A stretch of DNA of 39,583 nt from an uncultured beta proteobacterium (GTDB taxonomy: Bacteria > Pseudomonadota > Gammaproteobacteria > Burkholderiales > Burkholderiaceae_C): the NCBI GenBank assembly GCA_903920695.1, contig CAIXNB010000082.1, positions 1 to 39,583 on the forward strand, read 5' to 3'. This document shows positions 25,806-34,579 of this stretch, in pieces. The position numbers were made by a program, and so were the translations under genes. The notes under the pieces were generated by a model. That model was not told where the DNA came from and did not search any database. It was given only the letters and a program-made list of their open reading frames with translations. Within the stretch, counting starts at the first letter, position 1. Every line of letters starts with the position of its first letter.

Positions 25806-27362
25806 ATGTTGAAGTTCACCTGCTGCGACGCAGTCCAGCAATTTTTCAGTGGCGGACAGGCGCAGGTCCTGCGCGGCATCACGCGCGGCTACGAGCGTGA
25901 ATGCCTGCGCGTTGACGCGAGCGGCCGCCTGGCCCGCACGGTCCACCCGCGCGCGCTGGGCTCGAAGCTGACGCATCCGTGGATCACAACCGACTATTCC
26001 GAGGCGCTGCTGGAATTCATCACGCCACCGTCCACCGACCCGGAATTTCCGTTGCGCTTTCTGCGTGACATTCACCGCTTCGTAGCACCAAACCTGCAGG
26101 GCGAAGTGATGTGGGCCAGTTCCATGCCCTGCGTGCTGGGTGCAGATAGCGAGATTCCGATTGCCGACTATGGCAGTTCCAACGCCGCGCGCTTCAAGTA
26201 TGTGTACCGCGAAGGCCTGAGCCTGCGCTATGGGCGCAAGATGCAAACCATCGCCGGCGCGCATTACAACTGGTCGCTGCCCTCTGAATTCTGGCTGGCA
26301 CTGCAGGACTGCTGCCCGGCGCTGGGGCGCGCGGAAGATTACGTCAGCGAGCGCTATTTCGGCCTGATCCGCAACTTCCTGCGTTACGGCTGGCTCGTGC
26401 CCTATCTGTTTGGCGCCTCGCCGGCACTGTGCGAATCGTTCTTGCAGGGGCAGGCATCCGACCTGCCGGTGCTGGCCCCGGGCACGCGCTACGGCCCTTA
26501 TGCCACCAGCTTGCGCATGAGCGACCTCGGCTACCACAACCGGGCCCAGGCCAATCTGGTCGTCAGCGTCAATTCGCTCTCCGAGTACACGCAGGCGCTG
26601 GAAGCCGCGATCCGCACGCCCGATCCGTTCTACGCAGAGATCGGCGTGCGCGAGGGCGCGCACTGGAAGCAGCTCAGTGCCAATCTGCTGCAGACCGAGA
26701 GCGAGTTCTACGCCGCAATCCGGCCCAAGCGCACCGGCGCCGAGCGGCCCGCCAAGGCGCTGAGCACGCGTGGCGTCGAGTATGTGGAGATGCGACTCTT
26801 CGACCTCAACCCCTTCGTCCACATCGGCATCACGCCCGAGCAGGCCAGCTTTGCCGATGTTCTGTTGCTGATGTGCCTGTTTCGCGACAGCCCGCCCATC
26901 ACGAGCCGCGAGCAGGCCGAGAACGACGAAAACAAGCGACGCATCGTCAAGTATGGGCGCCAGCCCGATTTGCGTTTGCTGGCGCACAACTGCGAGCAGC
27001 CGTTTAGGCCGCTGGCGCACGAACTGTTTGACGACCTGCAGCCTTTTGCCGAGATGCTCGATGCCGCCTACGGCAGCGAGCGCTACGCGACAACGCTGCA
27101 AGGTCTGCGCCAGCGCATCGACCAGCCTGACAGCACGCCCTCGGCCCAGGTGCTGACCGGGCTGCGCGCGCACGGCGGCTTTGCCAGCTACACCATGGAA
27201 CTGTCGCAGCAGCACCAGCGCCAATTGCTGGCGCAGCCGCTGGACGCGCCAGCCGAAGCCAGGTTCCTGGCCAGTGTGCAGGCCTCCTGGCAGGAGCAGC
27301 AGCGCCTCGAAGCGCAAGACCATGGCAGCTTCGAGGACTATGTGGCGCACTACTACGCCTGA
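25806..27362 (+). CDS. gshA: Glutamate-cysteine ligase, E. coli type
   Basis: 518 residues, the same length as E. coli GshA. Recognisable blocks are GITRGYERECLRVD, THPWITTDYSEALLEFITPP, the GAHYNWSLP motif, GPYATSLRMSDLGYHN, and VEYVEMRLFDLNPFVHIGI. The enzyme joins glutamate and cysteine with ATP, the first and rate-limiting step of glutathione synthesis, in the cytosol. gshB is not adjacent. It lies 114 bp after the serine hydrolase gene and 164 bp before ccmA, so it probably has its own promoter. Haem and cytochrome c maturation genes next door give a loose redox theme only. Confidence 0.97.
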   Translation: MLKFTCCDAVQQFFSGGQAQVLRGITRGYERECLRVDASGRLARTVHPRALGSKLTHPWITTDYSEALLEFITPPSTDPEFPLRFLRDIHRFVAPNLQGEVMWASSMPCVLGADSEIPIADYGSSNAARFKYVYREGLSLRYGRKMQTIAGAHYNWSLPSEFWLALQDCCPALGRAEDYVSERYFGLIRNFLRYGWLVPYLFGASPALCESFLQGQASDLPVLAPGTRYGPYATSLRMSDLGYHNRAQANLVVSVNSLSEYTQALEAAIRTPDPFYAEIGVREGAHWKQLSANLLQTESEFYAAIRPKRTGAERPAKALSTRGVEYVEMRLFDLNPFVHIGITPEQASFADVLLLMCLFRDSPPITSREQAENDENKRRIVKYGRQPDLRLLAHNCEQPFRPLAHELFDDLQPFAEMLDAAYGSERYATTLQGLRQRIDQPDSTPSAQVLTGLRAHGGFASYTMELSQQHQRQLLAQPLDAPAEARFLASVQASWQEQQRLEAQDHGSFEDYVAHYYA

Positions 27363-27526
27363 AAACAACACTTGCCAGCTGCCGGCGTGGCAAATGTCGT
27401 CTGGTCCTGACCGTTTCCTGCGCTGGATCAAGCCAGCCAAGCTGCCGGTCGTAAAGTTTTGTCAAGTAGGGGTCAAAACGAAGGCTTCCCGTAAAATCGG
27501 CCGACTTACTTGTCCGATATCAAGAA

Positions 27527-28159
27527 TTGAATACCGCCCCTTCCCTCTCATTTTCCAAGCTGGGCTGCAGTCGGGGTGGACGCCAACTTTTTCAGGGCGT
27601 TGACTGCGTGTTGCGAGCCGGCAGCTGGCTCTATGTCGCCGGCGCCAATGGCGTAGGCAAGACCAGTCTGCTGCGCATGGTGTGCGGGCTGGCACCGGTC
27701 GAGTCCGGGCAGATCCTCTGGAACGGCCAAGCGATTGGGTCGCAACGCGATGCCTACCGGGAAGACCTCTGTTATCTGGGTCACCTCAATGCGCTGCAGG
27801 AATCCATGACCGTCAACGAGAACCTGGTTTTCACCGCAGCCCTGGGCGGCGTCGCGCCGGAGCCGGCGCAGATGCAGTCGGTGCTGGCGCACTTTGGCGT
27901 GCGCGGACGTGGCGAACAACTGGTGCGTCATCTGTCGCAGGGGCAAAAGCGCCGCGTCGCCTTGTCGCGGCTGGCGTTGAGCCAGGCCCGGCTGTGGGTG
28001 CTTGACGAACCTTTTGTTGCGATGGACGAGGCCGGCGTGCGCATGCTGGCTGACTTGATCGCGGCGCATCTGGGCAAAGGTGGCTTGACGGTGCTGACCA
28101 GCCACCAGCAGGTTCCGATCGGCAACATCGCTCCCCGGATGCTGGAGTTGAGCGCATGA
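27527..28159 (+). CDS. ccmA: Haem exporter ATP-binding protein CcmA
   Basis: 210 residues, beginning with TTG; no in-frame ATG or GTG lies upstream of the conserved region, and AAGA just precedes the TTG. Motifs: Walker A GANGVGKTSLLRM, signature LSQGQKRRVALSRLAL, Walker B LWVLDEPFVAMDEAG. CcmA is the ATPase of the CcmABCD complex, which releases haem-loaded CcmE in the inner membrane during cytochrome c maturation (system I). It is the first gene of a nine-gene ccm operon and its stop overlaps the ccmB start (ATGA). The weak TTG start may keep its level low relative to the other subunits. Confidence 0.95.
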   Translation: MNTAPSLSFSKLGCSRGGRQLFQGVDCVLRAGSWLYVAGANGVGKTSLLRMVCGLAPVESGQILWNGQAIGSQRDAYREDLCYLGHLNALQESMTVNENLVFTAALGGVAPEPAQMQSVLAHFGVRGRGEQLVRHLSQGQKRRVALSRLALSQARLWVLDEPFVAMDEAGVRMLADLIAAHLGKGGLTVLTSHQQVPIGNIAPRMLELSA

Positions 28160-28839
28160 AGAAACTCGGTTTGGCAAGCGTCATGCTGGCGCTGTTACGG
28201 CGCGAGTTTGCCGTGGCGCTGCGGCAAAAGGGCGAGGTCCTGACACCGCTGGTGTTCTTCGTGGTGATTGCCAGCCTGTTCCCGCTCGGTGTCGGTCCGG
28301 AATCGGCATTGCTGCTGCGCATGGCGCCGGGCGTGCTTTGGGTCAGCGCCTTGCTGGCGGCCATGCTCTCGCTGCAACGCCTGTTTGCCACCGACTACAT
28401 CGACGGCTCGCTCGAACAGATGGCACTCTCGAGCACACCACTGGGGCTGCTGGTGGTGGCCAAGGCCTTGTCACACTTTCTGCTTTCCGGCCTGCCGCTG
28501 GTGCTGATGGCGCCGGTGCTGGGCCTGCAGTTCGGTCTTGAGAGCCGCGCCCTGGGCATCCTGATGGTCACACTGCTACTGGGCACACCGACGCTGAGCC
28601 TGATCGGCAGCATCGGCGCAGCCCTGACCTTGGGCGTGCGCGGCGCGGGGGTATTGCTTTCCTTGCTGATTCTGCCGCTGTATATTCCGGTCCTGATCTT
28701 CGGCGCCGGTGCAGTGGAAGCTGATGCCGCTGGACTAGGCTTTGGCGGCCACCTGTCCCTGCTGGCAGCCTTGCTCGTACTCTCCATCTTTTTTGCGCCT
28801 TTGGCCACCACGACAGCCCTGAGGATTTCCCTGGAATGA
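28156..28839 (+). CDS. ccmB: Haem exporter permease CcmB
   Basis: 227 residues with six hydrophobic segments and the CcmB pattern: LLRREFAVALRQKGEVLTPL, FFVVIASLFPLGVGPE, APGVLWVSALLAAMLSLQRL, DGSLEQMALSS. It is the membrane subunit of the CcmABCD ABC-type complex. The start overlaps ccmA and the stop overlaps ccmC by 4 bp each, so the subunits are translationally coupled. Confidence 0.96.
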   Translation: MKKLGLASVMLALLRREFAVALRQKGEVLTPLVFFVVIASLFPLGVGPESALLLRMAPGVLWVSALLAAMLSLQRLFATDYIDGSLEQMALSSTPLGLLVVAKALSHFLLSGLPLVLMAPVLGLQFGLESRALGILMVTLLLGTPTLSLIGSIGAALTLGVRGAGVLLSLLILPLYIPVLIFGAGAVEADAAGLGFGGHLSLLAALLVLSIFFAPLATTTALRISLE

Positions 28840-29576
28840 ATACACGCGCCATTCACTGGTTCAAATTCGCCTCACCGCAGAACTTCTATGTTCTGGCCGG
28901 TCGCATGTGGCCCTGGTTTGCCACGCTTGCCACCGTGCTGGCAGCCATCGGTTTGTGGATTTCCTTCTTTGTCGCGCCGACCGACGCGCAGCAGGGCGAG
29001 GGCTACCGCATCATCTTCGTCCATGTGCCAACGTCGCAGATGTCGATGTTCATCTACATCGTAATGGCCGCCTGGGCCGGCTTCGGCCTGGCCTTCAACA
29101 CGCGCCTGTCCGGCATGATGGCCTCGGCGCTGGCGCCGACCGGTGCCTTATTCGCCTTTTTGTCACTGGTCACCGGCGCCCTGTGGGGTAAGCCGATGTG
29201 GGGCGCCTGGTGGGTCTGGGATGCGCGCCTGACCTCCGAGTTGATCCTGCTGTTTTTGTACCTGGGCTTTCTGGCGCTGCAGGCCAGCATCGACGACCCG
29301 CGCCGCGCCGACAAGGCCTGCGCCGTGCTGGCGCTGGTCGGTGTCGTCAACGTGCCAATCATCTATTTTTCAGTCAAGTGGTGGAACACCCTGCACCAGG
29401 GCGCATCGGTGTCCTTGACGCGCTCCCCGACCATGGCGGCGACCATGTTGTGGGGCATGCTGATCATGGTCGTGGCCTGCTGGATGTACGCGATCACGAT
29501 CGCGCTGCTGCGGGTGCGCAACATCATCCTTGAACGTGAACGTCATACGGAGTGGGTCAAACATGCACTGGAATAG
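28836..29576 (+). CDS. ccmC: Haem-handling membrane protein CcmC
   Basis: 246 residues with six transmembrane segments. The tryptophan-rich WWD-type motif is in GKPMWGAWWVWDARLTSELI, flanked by histidines in IIFVHVPTSQMSM and WWNTLHQGASV that ligate haem. CcmC presents haem to CcmE on the periplasmic side of the inner membrane. It is third in the ccm operon and overlaps ccmD by 14 bp. Confidence 0.97.
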   Translation: MNTRAIHWFKFASPQNFYVLAGRMWPWFATLATVLAAIGLWISFFVAPTDAQQGEGYRIIFVHVPTSQMSMFIYIVMAAWAGFGLAFNTRLSGMMASALAPTGALFAFLSLVTGALWGKPMWGAWWVWDARLTSELILLFLYLGFLALQASIDDPRRADKACAVLALVGVVNVPIIYFSVKWWNTLHQGASVSLTRSPTMAATMLWGMLIMVVACWMYAITIALLRVRNIILERERHTEWVKHALE

Positions 29577-29742
29577 CGTTTCGGAATTTTTTGCCATGGG
29601 CGGCTACGCCTTCTACGTCTGGGGCAGCTTTGGCCTGACGGCCGTGGTCGTGGCTGGCGAGGTGCTGTTGCTGCGCGCGCAGCGCAAGACCGTGCTTCGC
29701 AATCTGCGCAACGAACTTCTCTCGGAAAGTAACCCCTCATGA
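29563..29742 (+). CDS. ccmD: Haem exporter small subunit CcmD
   Basis: 59 residues from ATG 29563: a short N-terminal piece with [16 protein letters not shown], one transmembrane helix, then a basic tail ([15 protein letters not shown]). This is the standard CcmD layout; CcmD is needed for release of haem-CcmE from CcmABC. The start lies inside the end of ccmC and the stop overlaps ccmE by 4 bp. An earlier in-frame start within ccmC is possible but would precede the conserved region. Confidence 0.93.
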   Translation: MHWNSVSEFFAMGGYAFYVWGSFGLTAVVVAGEVLLLRAQRKTVLRNLRNELLSESNPS

Positions 29743-30182
29743 AACCTCGCCACAAACGCGCCGCCATCATCATTGGCGCGCTACTCGCCCTGGGCGTTGC
29801 CGCCTACTTTGTCCTCAATGCCTTCCAGAGCAATCTGGTGTTCTTCTTCTCGCCGACCCAGGTTGCCGCCGGCGAGGCGCCGAAGAACCGCACCTTTCGC
29901 ATCGGCGGTCTGGTCAAGGAAGGCTCGGTCAAACGCGACAACCTGACCGTGGCCTTTGTCGTGACCGATACCGCCAAGGAACTGCCGGTGACCTACACCG
30001 GCATCCTGCCGGACCTGTTCAAGGAAGGCAAAGGCGTGGTGGCACAGGGCAAGTTTGACGACAGCGGCAAGTTTGTCGCCAGCGAGGTACTGGCCAAGCA
30101 CGACGAAAACTACATGCCACCCGAAGCCAAGGCCGCGCTGGACCAGGCGCAGGTCCAGAAGACCATCAAGTCACTTAAATAA
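29739..30182 (+). CDS. ccmE: Periplasmic haem chaperone CcmE
   Basis: 147 residues. An N-terminal anchor ([19 protein letters not shown]) holds the OB-fold domain in the periplasm. The haem-binding motif is [13 protein letters not shown]121 is expected to bind haem covalently and Y125 to be an axial ligand. CcmE carries haem from CcmC to the CcmF/H ligase. It is followed by a 52-bp gap with a REP-like hairpin, the only real gap in the operon. Confidence 0.97.
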   Translation: MKPRHKRAAIIIGALLALGVAAYFVLNAFQSNLVFFFSPTQVAAGEAPKNRTFRIGGLVKEGSVKRDNLTVAFVVTDTAKELPVTYTGILPDLFKEGKGVVAQGKFDDSGKFVASEVLAKHDENYMPPEAKAALDQAQVQKTIKSLK

Positions 30183-30187
30183 CATCT

Positions 30188-30217
30188 TTGGGGACAGACC
30201 TTTAGCTCTGTCCCCAA
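30188..30217. repeat. REP-like hairpin between ccmE and ccmF
   Basis: TTGGGGACAGA (30188-30198), an 8-nt loop and TCTGTCCCCAA (30207-30217) form a perfect 11-bp stem. The GGGGACAGACC core resembles a family of dispersed extragenic palindromes common in betaproteobacterial genomes; I recall this from general knowledge and cannot search. It is inside the ccm transcript, 5 bp after the ccmE stop and 17 bp before the ccmF ATG. It has no T-run, so it should not act as a full terminator, but it could slow transcript decay or reduce ccmF expression. Confidence 0.7.
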
Positions 30218-30234
30218 CTGATTAGGAGAACTCC

Positions 30235-32199
30235 ATGATTCCTGAAATTGGTCACTTTGCGTTGATTCTGGCCCTCTTTGTGGCGCTGGCCCTGGGCACC
30301 CTGGGTGTTATCGGCGGCCAGCAGGGGCGGGCCGACTGGATGGCACTGGCGCGCCCTGGCGCCCAGGCACTCTGGATGTTGGCAGTCATCTCCTTTGGCT
30401 GCCTGACCTATGCGTTTTTCACCAACGACTTCTCGGTCTCGTATGTGGCGCAGCACTCGAACACCAAGCTGCCCGACATTTACCGCATTGCCGGCGTCTG
30501 GGGTGGCCACGAAGGCTCGCTGCTGCTCTGGTTCGTGATGCTCTGTACCTGGATGATGGCGGTGTCGCTGTTCTCGCGCCAGTTACCCGACGTCATGGTG
30601 TCGCGCGTGCTGGCGGTTCTAGCCCTGATCGCGGTTGGCTTCCTGCTCTTCATGCTGATCACCTCGAACCCGTTCCTGCGCCTCGCCGACATTCCGGGCG
30701 AAGGGCGTGACCTGAATCCGCTGCTGCAGGACCCGGGCCTGGTGTTTCACCCGCCGATGCTGTACATGGGTTACGTCGGCATGGCCGTTCCCTTTGCCTT
30801 CTCGATCGCCGCGCTGCTCAACGGTCGGCTTGACGCCGCCTGGGCGCGCTGGACTCGGCCCTGGGCCACGGCCGCCTGGATCTGCCTGACCATCGGCATT
30901 GCGATGGGTTCGTGGTGGGCTTACTACGAACTGGGCTGGGGCGGCTGGTGGTTCTGGGACCCGGTTGAAAACGCCTCCTTCCTGCCCTGGCTGGTCGGCT
31001 CGGCGCTGATCCATTCACTGGCCGTTACGGAAAAGCGCGGACTGTTCCGCAGCTGGACCATCATGCTGTCGATCATTGGTTTTTCACTGAGCCTGCTCGG
31101 CACCTTCCTGGTCCGCTCGGGCGTGCTGACCTCGGTCCACGCCTTTGCCACCGACCCGAAACGCGGCGTCTTCATCCTTTTGTTCCTGGCCGCTGTGGTT
31201 GGCGGATCGTTGACACTGTTTGCCGCGCGCTCCGGCAAAGTTCGTTCCGGCGGCGCTTTTTCGATGGTGTCACGCGAAACCTTTCTGCTGGTCAATAACG
31301 TGTTGCTGACCACCGCCGCCGCCGCCGTGCTGCTGGGCACGCTGTACCCGCTGATCGTGGACGCGCTCAATCTGGGCAAGCTCTCGGTCGGCCCGCCTTA
31401 CTTCAACTCTGTCTTTGCCCCCATCATGCTGCCAGTGCTCTTCTTCATGGTGGTCGGCTCCTTTGCGCGCTGGAAGAATGACAGCGTTGCCGAGTTGAGC
31501 AAGAAGCTCGGCCCGGTTGGCGCTCTGTCGGTGCTGCTGGGCTGCACTGCGCCGCTGCTGGCCGGACCCTGGTCCTGGCTGGTCGCCCTCTCGCTGTCAC
31601 TGGTGTTCTGGATCGTGCTGACGTCGCTCCAGCACATCTACCGCCAACTCAAAAACACCAGCAACTGGCGCGTCATCCCGCTGGCCTACTGGGGTATGCA
31701 CCTGGCGCACATCGGCATCGCGGTCTGCGTCGTCGGCATCACCATGGTCAAAGGGTATGAAACCGAAAAAGACGTGCGCATGGCGGTTGGCGACACGGTC
31801 GAAGTGGCGGGTTACACCTTCCGCCTGGCCGGCATCAGCGAAGTGCCGGGCCCGAACTACACGGCCGACCGCGGCATCGTCGAACTGATCAAAAACGGCA
31901 AGGTGCTGCGCACACTCGAGCCTGAAAAGAGAACCTATTTATCCTCCACCATGCCGATGACGGAAACGGCGATCGACAGCAATCTGGTGCGTGACGTTTA
32001 TGTGGCACTCGGTGAACGGCTGGAAGACGGCCCGACACCGGCCTGGGCGATGCGGGTCTACCACAAGCCCTTTGTCACATGGATCTGGTACGGCTCCCTG
32101 CTGATGGCAGTCGGCGGCGCCCTGGCAGCGCTGGACCGGCGCTATCGCCGCAAGGCAGTGGTAACAGTACCGACGCATGCGAAAGGTGTCGCCGTATGA
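30235..32199 (+). CDS. ccmF: Cytochrome c haem lyase subunit CcmF
   Basis: 654 residues, typical length, with about 14 or more membrane segments. The WWD domain (about 227-250, WWAYYELGWGGWWFWDPVEN) and the histidines in VFHPPMLYMGYVG and GSALIHSLAVTEKRG are the haem-binding elements. With CcmH and CcmI it forms the ligase that attaches haem to the CXXCH motif of apocytochromes on the periplasmic side. A GGAG site precedes the ATG. The stop overlaps ccmG by 4 bp. Confidence 0.98.
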   Translation: MIPEIGHFALILALFVALALGTLGVIGGQQGRADWMALARPGAQALWMLAVISFGCLTYAFFTNDFSVSYVAQHSNTKLPDIYRIAGVWGGHEGSLLLWFVMLCTWMMAVSLFSRQLPDVMVSRVLAVLALIAVGFLLFMLITSNPFLRLADIPGEGRDLNPLLQDPGLVFHPPMLYMGYVGMAVPFAFSIAALLNGRLDAAWARWTRPWATAAWICLTIGIAMGSWWAYYELGWGGWWFWDPVENASFLPWLVGSALIHSLAVTEKRGLFRSWTIMLSIIGFSLSLLGTFLVRSGVLTSVHAFATDPKRGVFILLFLAAVVGGSLTLFAARSGKVRSGGAFSMVSRETFLLVNNVLLTTAAAAVLLGTLYPLIVDALNLGKLSVGPPYFNSVFAPIMLPVLFFMVVGSFARWKNDSVAELSKKLGPVGALSVLLGCTAPLLAGPWSWLVALSLSLVFWIVLTSLQHIYRQLKNTSNWRVIPLAYWGMHLAHIGIAVCVVGITMVKGYETEKDVRMAVGDTVEVAGYTFRLAGISEVPGPNYTADRGIVELIKNGKVLRTLEPEKRTYLSSTMPMTETAIDSNLVRDVYVALGERLEDGPTPAWAMRVYHKPFVTWIWYGSLLMAVGGALAALDRRYRRKAVVTVPTHAKGVAV

Positions 32200-32723
32200 A
32201 GATGAAAGCCCTGATTCCACTGGGCCTGTTTGCCGTCCTGGTGGTGTTTCTGGCGATCGGCCTGACACGCGATCCACACGAGATCCCATCGCCCCTGATC
32301 GGCAAACCGGCGCCCCTGTTCACAGCGCCCAAGCTGCAAGCGCCCGATCAGCAGTTCTCAGCCAAGGACATGCTGGGCAAGGTCTGGATCCTCAACACCT
32401 GGGCTTCCTGGTGCGTGGCCTGCCGCCAGGAACATCCGATCCTGGTGGAGTTTGCCAAGACCAAGACCATCCCTGTAATCGGTCTCGATTACAAGGACCA
32501 GAACGTGGAAGGTCTGAAATGGCTGGCGCGCTACGGCGACCCCTACGACCTGTCCATCACTGACCGGGACGGACGCATCGGCATCGATTTCGGCGTCTAC
32601 GGCGTGCCGGAAAGCTTTCTGATCGACAAGACTGGCGTCATTCGCTACAAGCAGATCGGGCCGATCACGGACGAGGCGCTGCGCGACACGATATTGCCGC
32701 TGGTACGGGAGCTGCAAAAATGA
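32196..32723 (+). CDS. ccmG: Thiol:disulfide interchange protein CcmG/DsbE
   Basis: 175 residues from ATG 32196 (overlapping the ccmF stop). An N-terminal membrane anchor (LIPLGLFAVLVVFLAIGL) is followed by a thioredoxin fold with the active site WASWCVACRQEHP (C73, C76), the acidic FGVYGVPESFLIDKTG and IRYKQIGPIT. It reduces the apocytochrome disulfide before haem attachment, drawing electrons from CcdA or DsbD. The stop overlaps ccmH by 4 bp. Confidence 0.96.
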   Translation: MKMKALIPLGLFAVLVVFLAIGLTRDPHEIPSPLIGKPAPLFTAPKLQAPDQQFSAKDMLGKVWILNTWASWCVACRQEHPILVEFAKTKTIPVIGLDYKDQNVEGLKWLARYGDPYDLSITDRDGRIGIDFGVYGVPESFLIDKTGVIRYKQIGPITDEALRDTILPLVRELQK

Positions 32724-33187
32724 AATACTGCCTGGCATTGATTCTGGCGCTGCACTGCGCCCTTTCCTCCTGGGCTGGTGAAGCCATTCCGCTGGCCGAA
32801 GATCCGGTGGTTGAGCAACGCATGATTGCCATCTCCGAAGAACTGCGCTGCCTGGTTTGCCAGAACGAATCGCTGGCCGGTTCGCGCGCCGATCTGGCCG
32901 AGGATTTGCGGCGCGAACTGCGTACCTTGATCAAGGCCAAGAAGACCGACGCAGAGATCATGGAATACATGGTCAGCCGCTACGGCGACTTTGTGCGCTA
33001 CCGCCCACCGGTCAAGCCCACAACCTGGCTCTTGTGGTTCGGACCCTTTCTGCTGCTGATCGGCGCCATCGTGATGCTGGTGCGCACCGTGCGCAGCAAT
33101 CAGCGCAGCGCAACGCCCGCCACGCTCGATCCGGACCAGCGCAAAAAGGCACAGTCTCTTCTCAAAGATACGGAAACTCCCTCATGA
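32720..33187 (+). CDS. ccmH: Cytochrome c maturation protein CcmH
   Basis: 155 residues. A signal or anchor segment at the N-terminus (YCLALILALHCALSSWAG) is followed by the redox motif LRCLVCQN (C44, C47), a three-helix domain (VSRYGDFVRYRPP) and a C-terminal membrane helix. This is the short, single-domain CcmH, as in Pseudomonas, with CcmI encoded separately. It works with CcmG in reducing apocytochrome thiols. Both ends overlap neighbours by 4 bp. Confidence 0.96.
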   Translation: MKYCLALILALHCALSSWAGEAIPLAEDPVVEQRMIAISEELRCLVCQNESLAGSRADLAEDLRRELRTLIKAKKTDAEIMEYMVSRYGDFVRYRPPVKPTTWLLWFGPFLLLIGAIVMLVRTVRSNQRSATPATLDPDQRKKAQSLLKDTETPS

Positions 33188-34560
33188 CAGCTTTTATCGC
33201 AATCGCAGTGGTGTTGACACTGCTGGCACTGGCCTGGCTGGTGCGCCCACTGCTGTGGCCCGCTGGTGGCGCCGGCGTGTCGAGCCAGCGCCTCAATGCC
33301 TCGATCTACCGCGATCAACTCGAAACCCTGGACCGTGATCTGGCACGCGGCATCATCTCCGCAGCGGATTGTGAAGCGAGCAAGGACGAGCTGCAGTTGC
33401 GCCTGCTCGACGACACCGAAGATCCGGCTCTGGTGCAATCCGGCGGCCAGCACAGTTTCCTGACTTCACGGCGCACGGCGGTCGTGATTGCGCTGCTGCT
33501 GCCGATTGGCGCTGTCGGCATGTATTGGTGGCTGGGAACACCTGGTGCGATCGACCCGGTCGCCACACAAAAAGCCGGTGAAGACCAGGTCTCGCAAATG
33601 ATCGACACGCTGGCGGCACGCCTGAAGGCGAACCCGGACAATCCCAAGGGCTGGGCCATGCTGGCGCGCTCCTACAAGGTGATGGGGCGCTTCCCGGAAG
33701 CTGAACAGGCTTTCCTGAAAGCTGGCGACCTGGTCAATACCGAGCCCGACTTACTGGTTGACTATGCCGACCTGCTGGCAGTGCGCGCCAACAACAACAT
33801 CGAAGGCAAGCCGCTCGAACTGGTCAACAAGGCGTTGGCACTGAACCCGCAGCACCCGATGGGGCTGATGATGTCGGGTGTCGCCGCCTATCGCCGCTCC
33901 GACTTCAAGCAGGCTGTAGCCCAATGGGAAAAGCTGCTGGCTGTGCTCGACCCGGCCTCACCCGACGCGCAACAGGTGGAAGCCGATATCGCAGACGCCC
34001 GCGCCAAGGCCGGCCTGCCGGGCGCCGCCAAAGCGGCACAGGGATCCGACGCCGGCAAACTGCCACCTGTCGACCCAGCTGCTGTGGCAGGCATGACACC
34101 GGAGAAGATCAACCAGATGGTCGAAGGCCTGGCCGCGCGTCTGAAAGAGAAGCCCGATGACCTGCCAGGCTGGGTTCGTCTGGCACGCGCCTACAAGTCA
34201 CAGGGTCGCCTGCCAGAAGCTGAAGCGGCTTTCGGCAAGGCCGGCAAATTGGTCGATCAGGACCCTGACCTGCTGACCCAATACGCCGACCTGCTGGCCA
34301 TACGCAGCAACACACTGGAAGGGCGTCCGCTGGCGCTGGTCACCAAAGCGCTGGCTCTGAACCCGAAACATCCGATGGCCCTGATGCTGGCCGGCTCGGC
34401 CGCCTTCCGGCGCGCCGATTACGCCCAGGCCATCACGCATTGGGAAAAAGTGCTTACCGTGCTGCCGCCCGGCTCGCCCGACGCGAAACAAGTGGAAGCC
34501 GAGATCGCCGACGCCCGCAGCAAGGGCGGGCTCGGACTGCTGGGAAAAACCAAGCCCTAA
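33184..34560 (+). CDS. ccmI: Cytochrome c maturation protein CcmI with duplicated TPR domain
   Basis: 458 residues from ATG 33184. Two membrane helices (about 2-22 and 99-117) enclose a cytoplasmic loop with the usual leucine-rich RDQLETLDRDLARGIIS. The periplasmic part contains two successive copies of a TPR block, about 132-277 and 304-449. Paired segments are GWAMLARSYKVMGRFPEAE / GWVRLARAYKSQGRLPEAE, DYADLLAVRANN / QYADLLAIRSN, and KALALNPQHPMGLMMSG / KALALNPKHPMALMLAG. A linker rich in Ala, Pro and Asp joins them. CcmI binds the C-terminus of apocytochromes and hands them to CcmF/H; one TPR block is usual. It ends the ccm operon, 19 bp before the convergent hemG stop. Confidence 0.94.
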   Translation: MTAFIAIAVVLTLLALAWLVRPLLWPAGGAGVSSQRLNASIYRDQLETLDRDLARGIISAADCEASKDELQLRLLDDTEDPALVQSGGQHSFLTSRRTAVVIALLLPIGAVGMYWWLGTPGAIDPVATQKAGEDQVSQMIDTLAARLKANPDNPKGWAMLARSYKVMGRFPEAEQAFLKAGDLVNTEPDLLVDYADLLAVRANNNIEGKPLELVNKALALNPQHPMGLMMSGVAAYRRSDFKQAVAQWEKLLAVLDPASPDAQQVEADIADARAKAGLPGAAKAAQGSDAGKLPPVDPAAVAGMTPEKINQMVEGLAARLKEKPDDLPGWVRLARAYKSQGRLPEAEAAFGKAGKLVDQDPDLLTQYADLLAIRSNTLEGRPLALVTKALALNPKHPMALMLAGSAAFRRADYAQAITHWEKVLTVLPPGSPDAKQVEAEIADARSKGGLGLLGKTKP

Positions 34561-34579
34561 TAAGGGGCCCGGCGACGGG

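Noticed and set aside
27372..27393. TTGCCA/TGGCAA hairpin after gshA as a terminator
   Set aside because: Only a 6-bp stem with a 10-nt loop and no T-run; could be chance in the 164-bp gap.
25731..27440. 569-codon open frame on the minus strand opposite gshA
   Set aside because: Fully overlaps a certain gshA gene; no domain match and no ribosome-binding site.
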